64,000 nt of DNA, from the NCBI RefSeq assembly GCF_004337985.1, contig NC_043743.1:769366-833365 (forward strand), written 5' to 3'. The translations under genes and the position numbers were made by a program. Of the stretch, positions 1-12,098 are shown in pieces. Positions within the stretch are counted from its first letter, which is position 1. Every line of letters begins with the position of its first letter. The DNA comes from Pyricularia pennisetigena. Taxonomy: Eukaryota; Ascomycota; Sordariomycetes; Magnaporthales; Pyriculariaceae. The notes under the pieces are model-generated. The model worked only from the letters and a program-made list of their open reading frames with translations. It did no database searches and had not been told where the DNA came from.

Positions 1-222
1 AAGTCCAATCAGGTAATGTACTGCGATAAACAGAGCAAGCAATAGTACACAAAGTCATCCAGCCCTGTGTCAGCGGGGGAATGATCATGGGCGGCCGTCC
101 TATCATGGAGGTCGATGGGAAGAGGGGCCTGTCCTGTACCGGGTCCAGAGCGGCCGGCGTGGAGGAGTGCGCGGGTTGCCTCCGGGATTTAACAGGGCCC
201 ATGCACTTCACGGGGGTTTTTT

Positions 223-253
<31 letters not shown>

Positions 254-1463
254 TTTTTTTTTTTTTTCTCTCTTTAGTAGACTAGACCAAGTCTAGCAGT
301 AGTATAGATGGGGAAAATTCCCGTCTTGGAGACTGAACTTGTCGAACTGATCATCATACTTGTGCCGTTTTACCCAGTGAAGGGATGATAAGATTTTGAG
401 ATTCATCTTTACCAGCTGTCCTTGGTACCATGAGAAAAGAACCCAGCAAACAAGTTTGCGGCGCCCGTTTCCCCTGGCCCACGGCAAAGGGGTGTTTGCA
501 CAAGCATCCAGTGCGTTTCCGAACCCCATAGAATGCTACGTCTTAGGAGAGTGTGCGAGGCACTGCCACAGCAGCTGCGGGTGATAAGCTAAGTAATGTA
601 CTGACTGGGCTGGCCCTTGTGGTAGGTAGTCTCCGGGCCAAGACCTGGAGTGGCCTGCATAGCCACGCTTGGCGGGTCCTGAAATATGTAATTTCGCCTG
701 GCCTTTCAAGTGTACCATAGCAAAACCTGCAAGATACGAATATTGATGGCCATTTCGTGAATCCAGGTATCGGGAGGTGGGTGGGTGTCCCGCTTGCGTA
801 CCACGCTAACGTGGTAGAAATGCGTGGGCCAACTTGCTATATGTAGTAATTATAGAGTTTGTGGGTTGATGTGACGCGACGATGATTGCGCGTTTGGCAA
901 TTTTCAAGACATTTTATTTTAACGGATGGTGACCAAATTCTTTGCTTGCTGGAGCAAAAAAGAATTCATGCGGTTCTGGTGGTTATGTAATCAACCCACG
1001 ACCCACGGTATAGGAACCAATCTCAAGCAGTCCATTATCAAGGGTAGTGGCTTCCTTTGCCGAATTCCCCAGGTGGGGTTGTAGCCTCGAACGTGGTCCA
1101 TTTTGGATCCGGTGAGTTCTTGCCGTGATCGAGCTACTTGGCAATTTGCCTAGAATGGAGCCGTGTCGATTTTTCCGACGTGTCTACTTACTTGCAACCA
1201 AAGCAAGCAAGGCAAGGCCAAAATGTTACCATTTCCCAGTAATGATCTTCGGCCGATCACCGAGTGCTTTTCTGATTCCCCTCGACGTCCCGACAATCAT
1301 CAATAGTCATGGGGAAACAGGAGCTTGCCTTGTTCGTTCACCGAGACCTTTGAGGTGTTATCGAGGTATCCATCTCGATGCATGCAATCCTGGAGCCTTT
1401 TGACGAATAAAGACAAGTCCCCGTCCATGGGACTGAACTGCCTCAGCAAGCTCAGCTCGCCCG

Positions 1464-1494
<31 letters not shown>

Positions 1495-3095
1495 CCTCTC
1501 TCTCTTGTGTCTGTTGTACTCCGCACCATCGTTACTCCCAATCAGGACAATGATGAGGGGCGGTTTGGGGAAAGTGCAGTGCCACCCCTAACTCCCAAGC
1601 TGCGAGCCAAGCAGAGTTTGCCCGATCTAGCATGAGCTTGTTGTTCTTGTACAGTAAGCTTCGAGAAGCGAGGTCTCGCCTAGAGGTCGGTACAGCAGAT
1701 ATTGTTGTGCACCCAATAATATCTGTAGTCGAGCTATCAATTATTTGCATGCAGCTTATCCAGAATTGAGCCACGACAGTGTGAGTTTTTCTGCCCTCCA
1801 CACAACTTGGATGCTCAATGTCTGTTTCTACATTCCAAGCAAGCACACCGCAACGTTGAATAATGAATTATCAGACGAAACATGACGAGGGGCCGTTACT
1901 ACCACGTCGGAGCTACCATCTCGCCTCATGTTTGTGTGAAGTAGTGGACTCCATCCTGCAAATCCAATTCGTCAGCCACCAAAGTACTCACCTGGGACAC
2001 GCCGAATTTTCATTTGGGGGATTCTCATCCGCAGAGTCATTGCCTCAATACCTAAGAAGCAAAAGACACGTAACGGATCACTGCTTGAAGTCAACACCGC
2101 AATACTATTTGAGTATAACCCTCGTCAAGCCTGCTATATCAGGCCGTATCTACCATGTTGCCAACTGCATAAGCTGTCAAGATGGCAGGCGATAGAACAA
2201 TAAATCAATGCGCGCAACAAAGCCTTCGGCATTCAACATCGCGCTGGACATGGTGTTGTTGCAAAATTCGCACAATCTGGGGCTTTCGCGACTGTCGCCA
2301 CAGCGGTGAAACATACCAATTACTGGTAGTCCTTTTTCACTACTGCACGATGCCCTGAGATTTTCGTTCATTGACTTTCATGCTGTCTAGAATCGCCGAT
2401 ATTTAGGATTGACAAGTCGATGCGTGTATACACAATTCACTTTTCATGTTTCCGGGTATATTTTTTTTTTTTTCTACTACACCGAGTCGAATCAAGCCTC
2501 ATGGCGTCGTTTCAATCATGTTAAGCTCAGCTCCGTGCTATGATGTAACATACTTTGCTACTCCGTAACTCGGCCATCGAATTCTCGCCAAAATTCCCTC
2601 CACTTCCCTACACTATGAAGCAGGACTCCTGATACCCTGACTTTGCTCCAGCTCATACCAGGGTTAACACTGAGGCGATAGTCTGTCTCGCAAGGATGGC
2701 TGTTACAGACTTTCGTACTTGATGGAGGGGAGCTTTACGAGTCGTTGTCTTCTTTTGGTTCATCTTTTGTCATTTTGCCATGGTTAATCTTGTCCTAAAT
2801 ACCCCTCTCCATTGTTTCCTGCTCAAATATGTTTTGTTTTGTTTGTTTTTTTTTCTCATCGACTTCATCATCACGGTAGTAATGTGAGGCCTGCACTGCT
2901 CTTCAACTGCATATTTAACGTGTCCGGTGGACCTACGAACAACCCAAGCCAGCACCAACCCTTTTGCTATTGACCGATGAGAAAACCGGCCTCAGAAGCT
3001 GAGCTCATTATCTCCTGGGCATAACGCAAGACAGTGGCTCAAGTGCGATTTCACCTCAACGTTGGACATTGTGCCAGCCCGCCTGGCGTGGGAAA
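1..3095. other. intergenic region, no gene supported
   Basis: About 3.1 kb upstream of the GH76 gene. Open frames here are short, lack a credible family match and often run through homopolymers. It holds T-rich tracts near 218-267, 1466-1494 and 2461-2473. No tRNA-like clover-leaf or conserved promoter element was recognised. The last few hundred bases presumably include the promoter and 5' UTR of the gene starting at 3096. Confidence 0.6.
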
Positions 3096-5145
3096 ATGCA
3101 CAATGCATTCTTAAAGGCCGTTGCGGCGGTCCTACTTGCTAGCCAAGCAGTCGATGCTGCTTATAGTATAGGATCCGACGGTATGCTGAACTCCACCATT
3201 TAGTACCATGCAGGGATCGGACGATATCCAAAGTCATCACCAGCAACCTTTACAAGCAAGCTAACTAGCTCTCTATGCAGATGAGATCAAGGCCTCGGCA
3301 AGAACCATTGCCTACGACCTCATGAGCTACTACAACGGCAACCAGTCGGGCCAGGTGCCGGGGATCCTGCCCGGCCCGCCGCCCAAGGGCGAATACTACT
3401 GGTGGGAAGGCGGCGCACTGATGGGCGCCATGATAGACTACTGGCACCTGACGGGCGACGCGACCTACAACGACGTCGTGTCCCAGGGCATGCTCCACCA
3501 GGTCGGGGATAATCGCGACTACCAGCCCATCAACTACACGGCGTCACTAGGCAACGATGACCAGGCCTTTTGGGGCATGAGTGCCATGCTCGCCGCCGAG
3601 GTCAACTTTCCTAACCCGCCCTCGGATCAGCCGCAGTGGCTGTCGCTCGCCCAGGCCGTCTTCAACACCCAGGCGGCCCCTGCGAGGCACGACAGTACTT
3701 GCGGCGGAGGGATGAGATGGCAGATACCGGCTGCGAATAACGGATATAATTACAAGAATAGTATGTCGGAAAGAGGTTCTCTTTTGGCATTCTTCCGGTA
3801 CCGATGTGAGACTGTTTTGGACTGACAGGGAGTTTTCAGGTATTGCGAATGGTTGTTTCTTCAACATTGGCGCAAGGTTGGCTCGGTATACAGGCAACTC
3901 TAGCTATGCTGACTGGGCAGAGAAACAATGGGACTGGGTGAGCACATGTCAGGCTGGCAGCGAAACCCACAGGTTCATTATGAGCGAGGTCACTGACGCG
4001 AATATCTCTGCAGATGAGGGGCGTTGGCTTTATGGACGCAGACTACAACATCTATGATGGAGGTAGGTTGCACATATCCTAACCCCACCAGCAATAGTGC
4101 CGATGGATATCGTTCTGACGAGAGAAAACCTGGCGTTTAGCCCACGTAGAAACGAACTGCACCGACATCAACCGAGCACTGTTTTCTTACACCTACGGGG
4201 TCATGGTGCTGGGTGCAGCCAACATGTACAATTTTGTAAGCCAGGCACTGCACCAGAGGGATAAAATATATACCCCTGAGCTCCAATTCTGACCACAATC
4301 TCCAGACCAATGGCAGCGCAAAGTGGGAAGCGCGGGTCAAGGGCCTCCTCACGGCAACATTCGAAACCTTCTTCCTCGACGACATCATAAATGAGGTCGC
4401 CTGCGAGCCGTACGACTCGTGCACAACCGACATGCTCAGCTTCAAGGGCTACGTGCACCGGTGGCTGACGACGGCGACGACGGTGGCGCCATTTGCGCAG
4501 GCCCAGGTCCTGCCGATCCTGCGAAAGTCGGCCGAGGCGGCCGTGGCGACGTGCACGGGCGGCAAGGACGGGAGGCAGTGCGGCTTCAAGTGGTCAAACA
4601 AAACATTCGACGGCAAGACGGGCGCGGGCCAGCAGATGAACGTGCTCGGGGCCGTCACGTCGCTGCTGCAAAAGGCGAAGGAGAGCGCGCCCCTGACCAA
4701 CAGCACGGGCGGCACCAGCGTCGGGGACCCGGACGCCGGCACGGGATCGCAGGTCGACATCGGCGCCGGGTTTCGCGCCATCACGGCCGGCGACAGGGCC
4801 GGCGCGTCGTTCCTCACCATCGCCAGCGTGCTGCTCATCGGGTTCCTGTTCTTTTGGGTGGTCTCGGACATGGGCGAAGAGGACGCCAACCCTGACGGGG
4901 CAGAGGAGGTGAGAGAAAGGAAGGAAAAGGCCAGGGATGCGGGGCTTCTACGGCGACTGAGGGGTGGATATCGGGGGGTTTACACAGGCGACGATGGAGG
5001 GGATGTTGATAGTCGGAACGAAAAAAAGCGGGCTCGGCTCCCGCTCGCCAGGGGGCACTTGAAGCAGAGAAGAGCGGAAAAGGACAGGCGGAAAGTAAAG
5101 ATACCTCTATTGTATAATTTTTGGCAGCCGGATAGCAAGGAGTAG
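3096..5145 (+). CDS. GH76 mannan endo-1,6-alpha-mannosidase, Dfg5/Dcw1 type
   Basis: Six exons: 3096-3180, 3281-3760, 3840-3937, 4014-4062, 4141-4235 and 4306-5145. All introns have GT-AG ends and consistent phases, giving 548 aa. Family knowledge: Dfg5/Dcw1 are surface glycosidases/transglycosidases that act on GPI-glycan mannose and help link GPI proteins to wall glucan. Seen: an N-terminal signal peptide ([14 protein letters not shown]), the GH76 core with the adjacent catalytic aspartates GNDDQAFW (D121-D122), and family blocks [23 protein letters not shown] and YDSCTTD. Odd: family members usually end in a hydrophobic GPI-attachment signal. Here a hydrophobic segment (about residues 435-457, [18 protein letters not shown]) is followed by about 90 charged residues, so the protein may be a type I membrane protein, or a 3' splice was missed. 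The start was chosen because it gives the signal peptide. Family assignment is firm; the 3' end less so. Confidence 0.88.
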
Positions 5146-5640
5146 CAAAAATCAAGGCGTGTTCTGTGTATTGAGCATGAAAACATTTGGGCATCTATTC
5201 TGGTTATCGGATCAATCTTTGCTTGACCTCATTGTGATCCAGCTGGAAAAAAAAAAAAAAAAAGAAAAGAAAAGCACCAAGCGCGGATGTTTTCATACTT
5301 CCGACTAGTCTAGACAGTATATTCCGTGCAATAAGCTTGGATCGAAGCGGAAATAAATGTCAGTTCAACAGGGTTATTCTAGGCTGTGGTTCATTGCCGG
5401 AGCAGTATAGTGGTTTTTATAGCTCTCCAGTACGTACGTCACAGGCACCCCGCATCAGCCATTTTCTATGGGTCAGGCCTGTTACAGGGCCCCGTAGGTT
5501 GGGGTAAAGCGGGCTTGGCACACAGTGTGGTTTGACCCATTAAGACTTGATTTTTCTCCGTATCAAAATCGGCTGTTGGTCTCTTTTGAGAGATGCTCAA
5601 AAACCAAACCCCCCACGTTTCAGCAAACCAAAGCTCCAAA
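5146..5640. other. intergenic spacer
   Basis: Roughly 500 bases between two same-strand genes. It includes an A-rich tract (about 5247-5263) and no supported gene. It should contain the 3' UTR of the GH76 gene and the promoter of the MYND gene, but no specific element can be named. Confidence 0.5.
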
Positions 5641-6380
5641 ATGGCGCCGTTACCAGATTTCAGCAACCGGGACAGGTTCCCGACCTTTACTACGATCCCG
5701 GAAGCAGGCGCACCAGTCAAGGACGACGGCCAGCAGCAGCAGCAGCAGCAGGAGGAGGAGGAGGAGGAGGCGGAGTGGTACCTCCTAGCGCACATCAAAA
5801 ACGACATGACGATAGCCAAGCCGACGCTGGTGGTAGAGGACCGGGACGGGTCGCCGTTCGCCGTCGTGTTCGAGGGCTACGGGCGCGACGACCTGGACCT
5901 CAAGGCGCGCGGGCTCAAGAAGGGCAACACCATCGTCCTGCCGCGGGCCCGGCGCGTGCCGCCCGCCGACGAGACCAAGCGCGGCTTCGTCAGGGTCGAC
6001 AGGGCCGACGCCCACGCCGTCAAGGCCGTCCCCGGCGCGCTGGAAAGGGTGCTGGCGCTCGCGGGCGTCGAGGAGGATGCTACCGTCTGCTCGGCGTGCG
6101 GCGGCAAGGGGGAGGCCGGTGGTGGGTTGAGCAGGTGTGTTGGGTGTGGGAGGGCGAGGTATTGCGGCAAGGTGAGTTTTTGCTTTTTTTTTTCTTTCTT
6201 TCTTTTCTGGGGTGTGAAGAACGTGGTAAAGGATCAGGGTCTGTTTCGGCGCTCTCTCGTTGGTATTTTGCTGACCCTTGGCGATTTATGGGCGGAAAGG
6301 AATGCCAGGTTAAGGGATGGAATGAAAGTCACAAGGTTTACTGCAAAATATTCAAAGGGTTGGATGCGATTTTTGGGTGA
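5641..6380 (+). CDS. MYND-type zinc-finger protein
   Basis: Two exons, 5641-6171 and 6300-6380, with a GTGAGT donor and AAG acceptor; 203 aa. The MYND finger is split by the intron. Exon 1 carries the C-x2-C pairs (CSAC near residue 150, then CVGC) and YCGK. Exon 2 supplies ECQVKGW...H-x3-C (SHKVYCKIF), so the ligands are complete only after splicing. MYND fingers are protein-protein interaction modules. The N-terminus has a low-complexity stretch of about seven Gln then six Glu/Ala (residues 30-43). A central segment (WYLLAHIKNDM...) resembles the short region found before MYND in other small fungal proteins of this kind. An in-frame ATG at 5593 would add 16 residues; 5641 is preferred because of its CAAAATGGC context. 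Partner and pathway are unknown. Confidence 0.82.
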
Positions 6381-7357
6381 AGAAACCTGCTTTTCTCTTG
6401 TTTGGTACTACTATCAATGATACCATCATAAGCCCAACACAAATAAATAAATGTCTTGAAGGACAGGGCGGGCAGACTGGTGAGGTGAGTCACCCAATCA
6501 ATGTCAATCAATCACTTTGGTCTACTATGTAGCGAAAGACACTGACGTTGTACCTGATAGAACTAATCAATTTTTTGTTCAATCAATGAATGGCCTTGAT
6601 AAAAACCAAAACACCGGATGCCGATCTTCGACAGCCATATACTTACTTTGCAGAGAGCAATTGCCTAGAGAGCCAAGCAAGCCAGGTCCCGTCAAGTCCG
6701 CCACAATACCCACCATTTCTCTTTGGAGGCCGAGATCGGCTTGAACAAGGCACCCCATTCGACCGGAGCATATGTTCCTGACACTTCTCAGCCTTATTCC
6801 ATACTTGTATCACTCTGCGGCAAACATTCTGATGGACTTGCAGATAGGCTCGATAGATAGGCTAGCTAATGGTCTAGTCCAGAAACGGGATTGCATCAAC
6901 AGAAAATCATCAGTGGGTCAATTCCCGCCACCAAGCCTGCAGGGGAACTTCCCGCCTATTAGCGGACAACTACAGACAGGGTTCACGCAGCTTATAGCGT
7001 ACCTTGAGGTAGAAATGATATCACCAACCGTCAGGCAGGATGTTGACGATCCGGGGTTACACCACTTTTATGTAAATCCTCAAGGTATTGGTAGGTACTT
7101 TTATCTCGACGGCATGTTCCGTATGCAATTGGTTGGTAGTTACAGTATACAGCGGATGGTTTAAATAGCGTCTCGAATGATCAAAAAGGAGCATTTTTTA
7201 ACGTAAACTCATCATATTTGCCATATTTGCCATATTTCGCTGCTTCCCATCTACTTGACTTTTCGAAACCAGCAATTTGGAACTTGATATCACAAACTCA
7301 CAAGCAACAATACACAGTCAACAGTCTGACACGAGAAACGACAAATCAACATCACAA
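6381..7357. other. intergenic region
   Basis: Nearly 1 kb without a supported gene. One frame (6772-7164) encodes 130 residues but shows no domain, no intron logic and ordinary non-coding composition, so it is not called. The last 100 bases are A/C-rich and probably form the leader of the hydrolase-like gene at 7358. Confidence 0.5.
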
Positions 7358-8824
7358 ATGGACGAAACCCGTCTCATCAAAGCCGCGAAGCGGGCTGCAC
7401 AGAGAGCCAGCGTAGGCAAAACGCTTATACCACTCAAGCAAACGCCACAATATGTTACCCAAGACACAAATCCCAATGGCGGGCGCAAGCACGGCCATTA
7501 TGCACAGCAGGATCCAGACGTGCAAGAAGACTTCAAGGAAGATGAGTCTCTTTCTGGCATCCAGCCCTCGGCAGACATGAGCTGGGAAGACTTGCGTCAA
7601 CGGTGGGGGTCATGGAGCCTACCTGAGCAGCCGATGAAAGACTTGTATAGGTCTGGCTTGCACCGCGTCACCCAAACGGTCACAACCAGAGATGGTGCCA
7701 AAATCAAAATCAGGATCACCCGGCGACTGTCCGAGTCCGACGGTGGCTACTATGGCCAACATGTGAGCCCAGACATTGCCCCTGGATCAACACCAGAGTC
7801 GGAATCGACCATGTCGACTCCCGGCCAGGTGGTGACGGGCAACACTGACCCCAAGTTGCTTGTTCTGCGCTTTTGCACCGTTGGCTGGGTAGGTCACGTT
7901 GACCTCGAAGCGTCAAATACCGGTGACGAGATGGTTCTCGATACAGATGCTGTACTTGTTGACGTATACCCCAGATTGTAAGTCAGCCTGATCCAGGCCA
8001 GTACGGGACGCAAACAGATGATCCCGCTTCTCGGGATTTCAGAGCCCTTGCTGAATGTCAAAAAGAGCACCGGAGTACGCTTTCCCACACGCTCTCAACG
8101 ATTGTTATGATACTTTAATCTGGGTTAGTCACCAACCCACAGCCCCAACTCGCTTTGCGTTGCCTTGGCTAATCAGTGTGACAACTTTCAGTGCCAGACA
8201 CAAGCTCAAGGGCTTGGCATAGACCGGGACAGGATTGTCCTCCTCGGAGCCGACGCTGGCGCGAACCTGGCTGCATGTGTCGCCCTCAAGGCGCAGGACA
8301 AGGGCGTTGCTGGCATTGCTGCCCAGATCCTCGAGTTTCCTCTGCTCTGCCACCCCAAGTTTTACCACAAAGCGAGGTCATTCCGCCAGGAGATCACAAG
8401 CCCAGCGCAGTGTGGAACCCAGAAGAGCCAGCTGCCATTGAACGTTTTGGAGCTGTACTGGGACAGCTATGTGCCCGATGCCGAGGTCGATACATACCAC
8501 TCGCCTTTGCTGGCAGAACAGCTCAGCCTCCTTCCTCCTACATGTAAGTGCTCAAGTAGGTAATCATGGTTGGTAGTCGGGCGCTAATTGGATCTGATAG
8601 TCATCCAAATCGCCGGCTTCGATGCCGTTCGAGACGAGGCAATTGCCTACGCCAACAGACTCAGGGAGGCATGCGTCACGGTCGAGCAATACATCTACCC
8701 TGGCCTTCCCCACATGTTTCCGTGGCGGGATCCGTCAAAATGCGGCGAGTTTTTGGAAAAGCGGCACGACTACATCAAAAGGGTCACTGCTTGTAAGGGG
8801 GTTTTTGCGAAGCGGCGACTGTAG
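7358..8824 (+). CDS. alpha/beta-hydrolase fold-3 (HSL-like) protein, predicted inactive
   Basis: Four exons, 7358-7977, 8066-8123, 8192-8543 and 8601-8824; 417 aa. The fold is recognised from the conserved order of blocks: WVGHVDLE, then VDVYPRLAPEYAFPHALNDC (spliced across intron 1), GLGIDRDRIVLLGADAGANL, GFDAVRDEAIAYANRLREA and GLPHMFP. In active fold-3 hydrolases the oxyanion hole is HGGG and the nucleophile elbow is GDSAG. Here the corresponding residues are CTVG (173-176) and GADAG, with Asp247 in place of the catalytic Ser. The acid (about D355) and His (H381) positions are kept. All four exons splice in frame, so this looks like a maintained pseudoenzyme rather than a decayed gene. An upstream in-frame ATG at 7277 would add 27 residues. 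Exon 3 could instead begin at 8177. The second intron uses a GTTAGT donor. Confidence 0.8.
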
Positions 8825-8983
8825 CTGGTAATCGTTAGGAAACTGTAGTGTTGAAGCTGAGATAGATCATCAATAGCGTCAGTTCTGTTGATCAATCACA
8901 TAATCAAATTACCTGGAAATCAGAATGTTTGCCCATTCGGTTTTTTTTTTCTTTTTGTTTTGTCCGTCGAAATCAAGAGAGGA

Positions 8984-9814
8984 TCATACGCTCTCCTTGG
9001 CAATGTTGGCCAGAACCTTGCCGTACTCTTCCACCGACCTTGCCCCAACTAGAGTAAAGTCCCTCTTGCGCCCTTCAAAGACAACATACGGAACAGAATC
9101 GACGCCATTCATCTTCTGCTCTCGTATCAACATCTTTACCTCCGCCAGCCCCTCATCACCATCGACAATATCTGCAGCCGCCTCATCAGACACGCCCGCC
9201 GCCTTGCAGGCCAGCATCAAAGTCTCCCTGCTGCTGGGACTGCACCCGTTCTCAAAATAGCTTTCATAGACGCTGTCGACGAACGTCGCCGGCTCGAAAG
9301 CTCCCCCGCCCTGCGCAGAATTCTGCTGCTGCAGACAGTGCAGCACGCGGTGCGCCTCGAGCGTGTTGGCCACCACGCCCGCCGACAGCGACTTGAACGC
9401 GATCCCATCCTCGGCGCCCAGGGCGGCCATCTTTTCCGCAAACGTGGCGGTGGCCTCCTCCGAGCCGCCGTGGGGCTGCTCGCTCAGCCAGCGCCGCTTG
9501 TCGCGCTCCTCGCCGGCTGGGAAGGCCGGCTGCAGCTGGTACGGCAGGAAGCTGAGGGTGAAAACTACGGCGCCACTGTCTGGCGAGGGCGGGTGCTGCT
9601 GCCGGTACTGCGATAGGGTCTTTTCCAGGCGTCGCTTGCCGAGGTAGGTCCTGGGTGGGTTTAAGTTGGATTTTTTTTATTAGAGGTTTCTGTGAGGGAT
9701 AGGGAGCGGTGGGCAGGTTGTAAAAGAGAGTCATTAATTGCGGCGCTAATAGGGGCCTCACCAGGGGCATGTGAAGTCGAGGGTGAATGATATTAGGGAT
9801 TCGTATGGAGCCAT
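8984..9814 (-). CDS. DSBA/FrnE-like thioredoxin-fold oxidoreductase
   Basis: Two exons on the minus strand: 9814-9762 and 9650-8984 (stop at 8986-8984); 239 aa. Exon 1 encodes an N-terminal strand leading to CPW, and exon 2 resumes with TYLGK, so the redox loop reads CPWT. This family (DSBA-like, including FrnE and 2-hydroxychromene-2-carboxylate isomerase) uses CPWCY in the oxidase members and a Ser in kappa-class GST/isomerases. Here the second Cys is Thr, which argues against a dithiol oxidase. Further family features are an all-helical insert (about residues 70-190) and a C-terminal VDSVPYVVFEGRK block containing the cis-Pro (SVPYVVF) typical of thioredoxin folds. No signal peptide, so probably cytosolic. 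Convergent with the hydrolase-like gene upstream, with about 160 bases between stops. Confidence 0.8.
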
Positions 9815-10744
9815 GATTACAATTTGTTACTTGAGTTTGAGTTTGAGTCTGGTAGCTGGCTTGATTCACTGCCTTGCAGAAGATTCGAAGCTATCAAGTA
9901 AGTTGTTTGTCATTAGGCCTGAAAATTGTTGCAGTATAATAGTGGCACAAGTAATTAGATAGGTGCGGGGAAGTTCATGTCCCAGATGGATATTGTAATC
10001 GCACTACTTACCCTGCACTCTTCACCTCGTCACTCAAGACACGTTCCTGCCTTTTCTAGCTTTCCATTAGCCATGGGGTGCCTGACTAAAAATCGTACCC
10101 CGGAGCCACCCAATGCATGCGCCCATCCGCGTTAGGCAATAAGTGGGTGGAGATGAAATCCAATTACACCAATCAGAAATTGCCACAGTCCGAGGGTTGC
10201 GCCGCGCCGCCAAGGGTATCTTTAGTGACAGATTGTCCTTCGAGGCCGACGGCGCTGGTTGGCGTTGTTCCCGGTGAGCTTTTTGCATTTCTTGCCAGAC
10301 TACGAATGCAACTCCGAAATAGCAAGCAGTCTGCTAACACTCCTTTATTTTGTTGTTGTTTATAACTGTGGCTTCCTTCAAAGTCAATTGTCGCCTGCGA
10401 CCGACTTGAACTCTTGCGAATGACGGGGTAGCCGGCCTTCCTACTCCAATTCTTGTCTTACCACTCGAAAAGAATCACGCTCGACGACCAAAGGATCTCG
10501 GTTTCTTGGCACGAAAACCGGAGGAATATCAGAACTCCTCTCAAAGGCACGCGCCGTGGACGAACCAACAAACTACCCATAGCTTACCACGCAAAACATC
10601 TCACTCGGCCGATGCAGTGGACGACCTGCAGGTGACCCGCGAAACCACGAGCGACTTGATATCAAAGTCCCTAGGCGAGGGCTGTTTTTGCTCTTGAAGG
10701 AATAGAGTGGACTCGGGCTCCCCTGCCCCAAACCCGCCGGTACA
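9815..10744. other. divergent intergenic region
   Basis: About 930 bases between the divergently transcribed DSBA-like gene (-) and ERV41 (+), so it must hold two promoters. No gene or named element is supported. Confidence 0.5.
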
Positions 10745-12098
10745 ATGATGAACGGATACGAAAAGAACCACCATGACGAGGACCCCTTTGCCCCGTCGGG
10801 CAGCGTAGTCAGCGCATTCGATGCCTTTCGTACGTTTGCCCTCCCATTGCCCTCCCAAACAAAACGAAGAAACCCCCTCCACGCCATGGAAGCACCCCCC
10901 CCAAGCTAACCAAAGACCCTTCCCTCTTTCCTCAATAGCCAAGTCAAAACCGCAATATGTGACCCGGACGTCGGGCGGCGGCAAGTGGACGGTCGCCATG
11001 CTGCTCGTGTCGGCGATCCTGACGTGGTGTGAGCTGACGCGCTGGTGGCGCGGCGTGGAGACGCACACGTTTGCGGTCGAAAAGGGCGTTGGCCAGTCGA
11101 TGCAGATCAACATGGACGTGGTGGTGCACATGCGGTGCGAGGACGTGCACGTCAACGTCCAGGACGCCGCCGGGGACCGCATCATGGCCGCCGCCCGGCT
11201 CAAGATGGACGAGACCACCTGGGCGCAGTGGGTCGACGCATCGGGCGTGCACCGCCTCGGCCACGACCAGCACGGCAAGGTCGTCACGGGAGAGGGCCAC
11301 GAGGAAGGGTTCGGGGAGGAGCATATCCACGACATTGTCGCCCTCGGCAAGAAGCGCGCCCGCTGGAGCAAGACGCCCAGGTTGTGGGGTGCCGCCCCTG
11401 ACAGCTGCCGCATTTTTGGGAGCTTGGATCTGAACAAGGTCCAGGGCGACTTTCACATCACGGCGAGGGGACACGGCTATATTGAGTTTGGGGAGCACTT
11501 GGACCACAGTGGTGAGTTTTGTCTCTCTCTCTCTCTCTCTCCCTCTTTATTTTTTCAGCGCTTTGATTTGCAGACATGACCCTGGTTATGGGCTAGCCGG
11601 CTTACTGACGATGTGTTCCTTTCAGCCTTCAACTTCTCGCACATCATCAACGAGTTCTCGTTTGGCGACTTTTACCCGTCCCTCGTCAACCCGCTCGACA
11701 AGACGGTCAACACGTGCGAGAAGAACTTCCACAAGTTCCAGTACTTCTTGTCGGTGGTGCCGACGCTGTACAGCGTCAAGTCGTCGACGGGCGCCTTTGG
11801 CTACTCGACCATCTTCACCAACCAGTACGCCGTGACGGAGCAGAGCTCAGAGATCAACGAGATGAACATCCCCGGCATCTTTTTCAAGTACGACATTGAG
11901 CCCATCCTGCTCGACATTGAGGAGTCGCGCGACACCATCCTCGTCTTCCTCATCAAGGTCATCAACATCCTCAGCGGTGCCATGGTCGCCGGCCACTGGG
12001 GCTTCACCATGACCGAGTGGATCAAGGAGGTGCTGGGCAAGAGGAGACGGGCGAGCTCCAATGGAGTCTTGGGAAACAAGGCTGGTTATGATGACTGA
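10745..12098 (+). CDS. ERV41: ER-Golgi cargo receptor subunit Erv41 (ERGIC2 family)
   Basis: Three exons, 10745-10829, 10939-11511 and 11626-12098; 376 aa. Erv41 forms a complex with Erv46 in COPII/COPI vesicles and retrieves escaped ER residents. Seen: a short cytosolic N-terminus ending in FPKSKPQYVTRT, a first membrane segment (WTVAMLLVSAILTW), then the lumenal domain with VVVHMRCEDVHVNVQDAAGD. The conserved GSLDLNKVQGDFHIT and FNFSHIINEFSFGDFYPSL blocks are followed by IPGIFFKYDIEPI and a second membrane segment (VFLIKVINILSGAMVAG). The two membrane anchors flanking a large lumenal domain and the total length match the family. A tandem ATG ATG start is present; the first is used. The second intron carries a CT microsatellite. 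Confident family call. Confidence 0.92.

Noticed and set aside
6772..7164. 130-codon open frame between the MYND and hydrolase-like genes
   Set aside because: No domain, signal peptide or intron logic, and composition like surrounding non-coding DNA.
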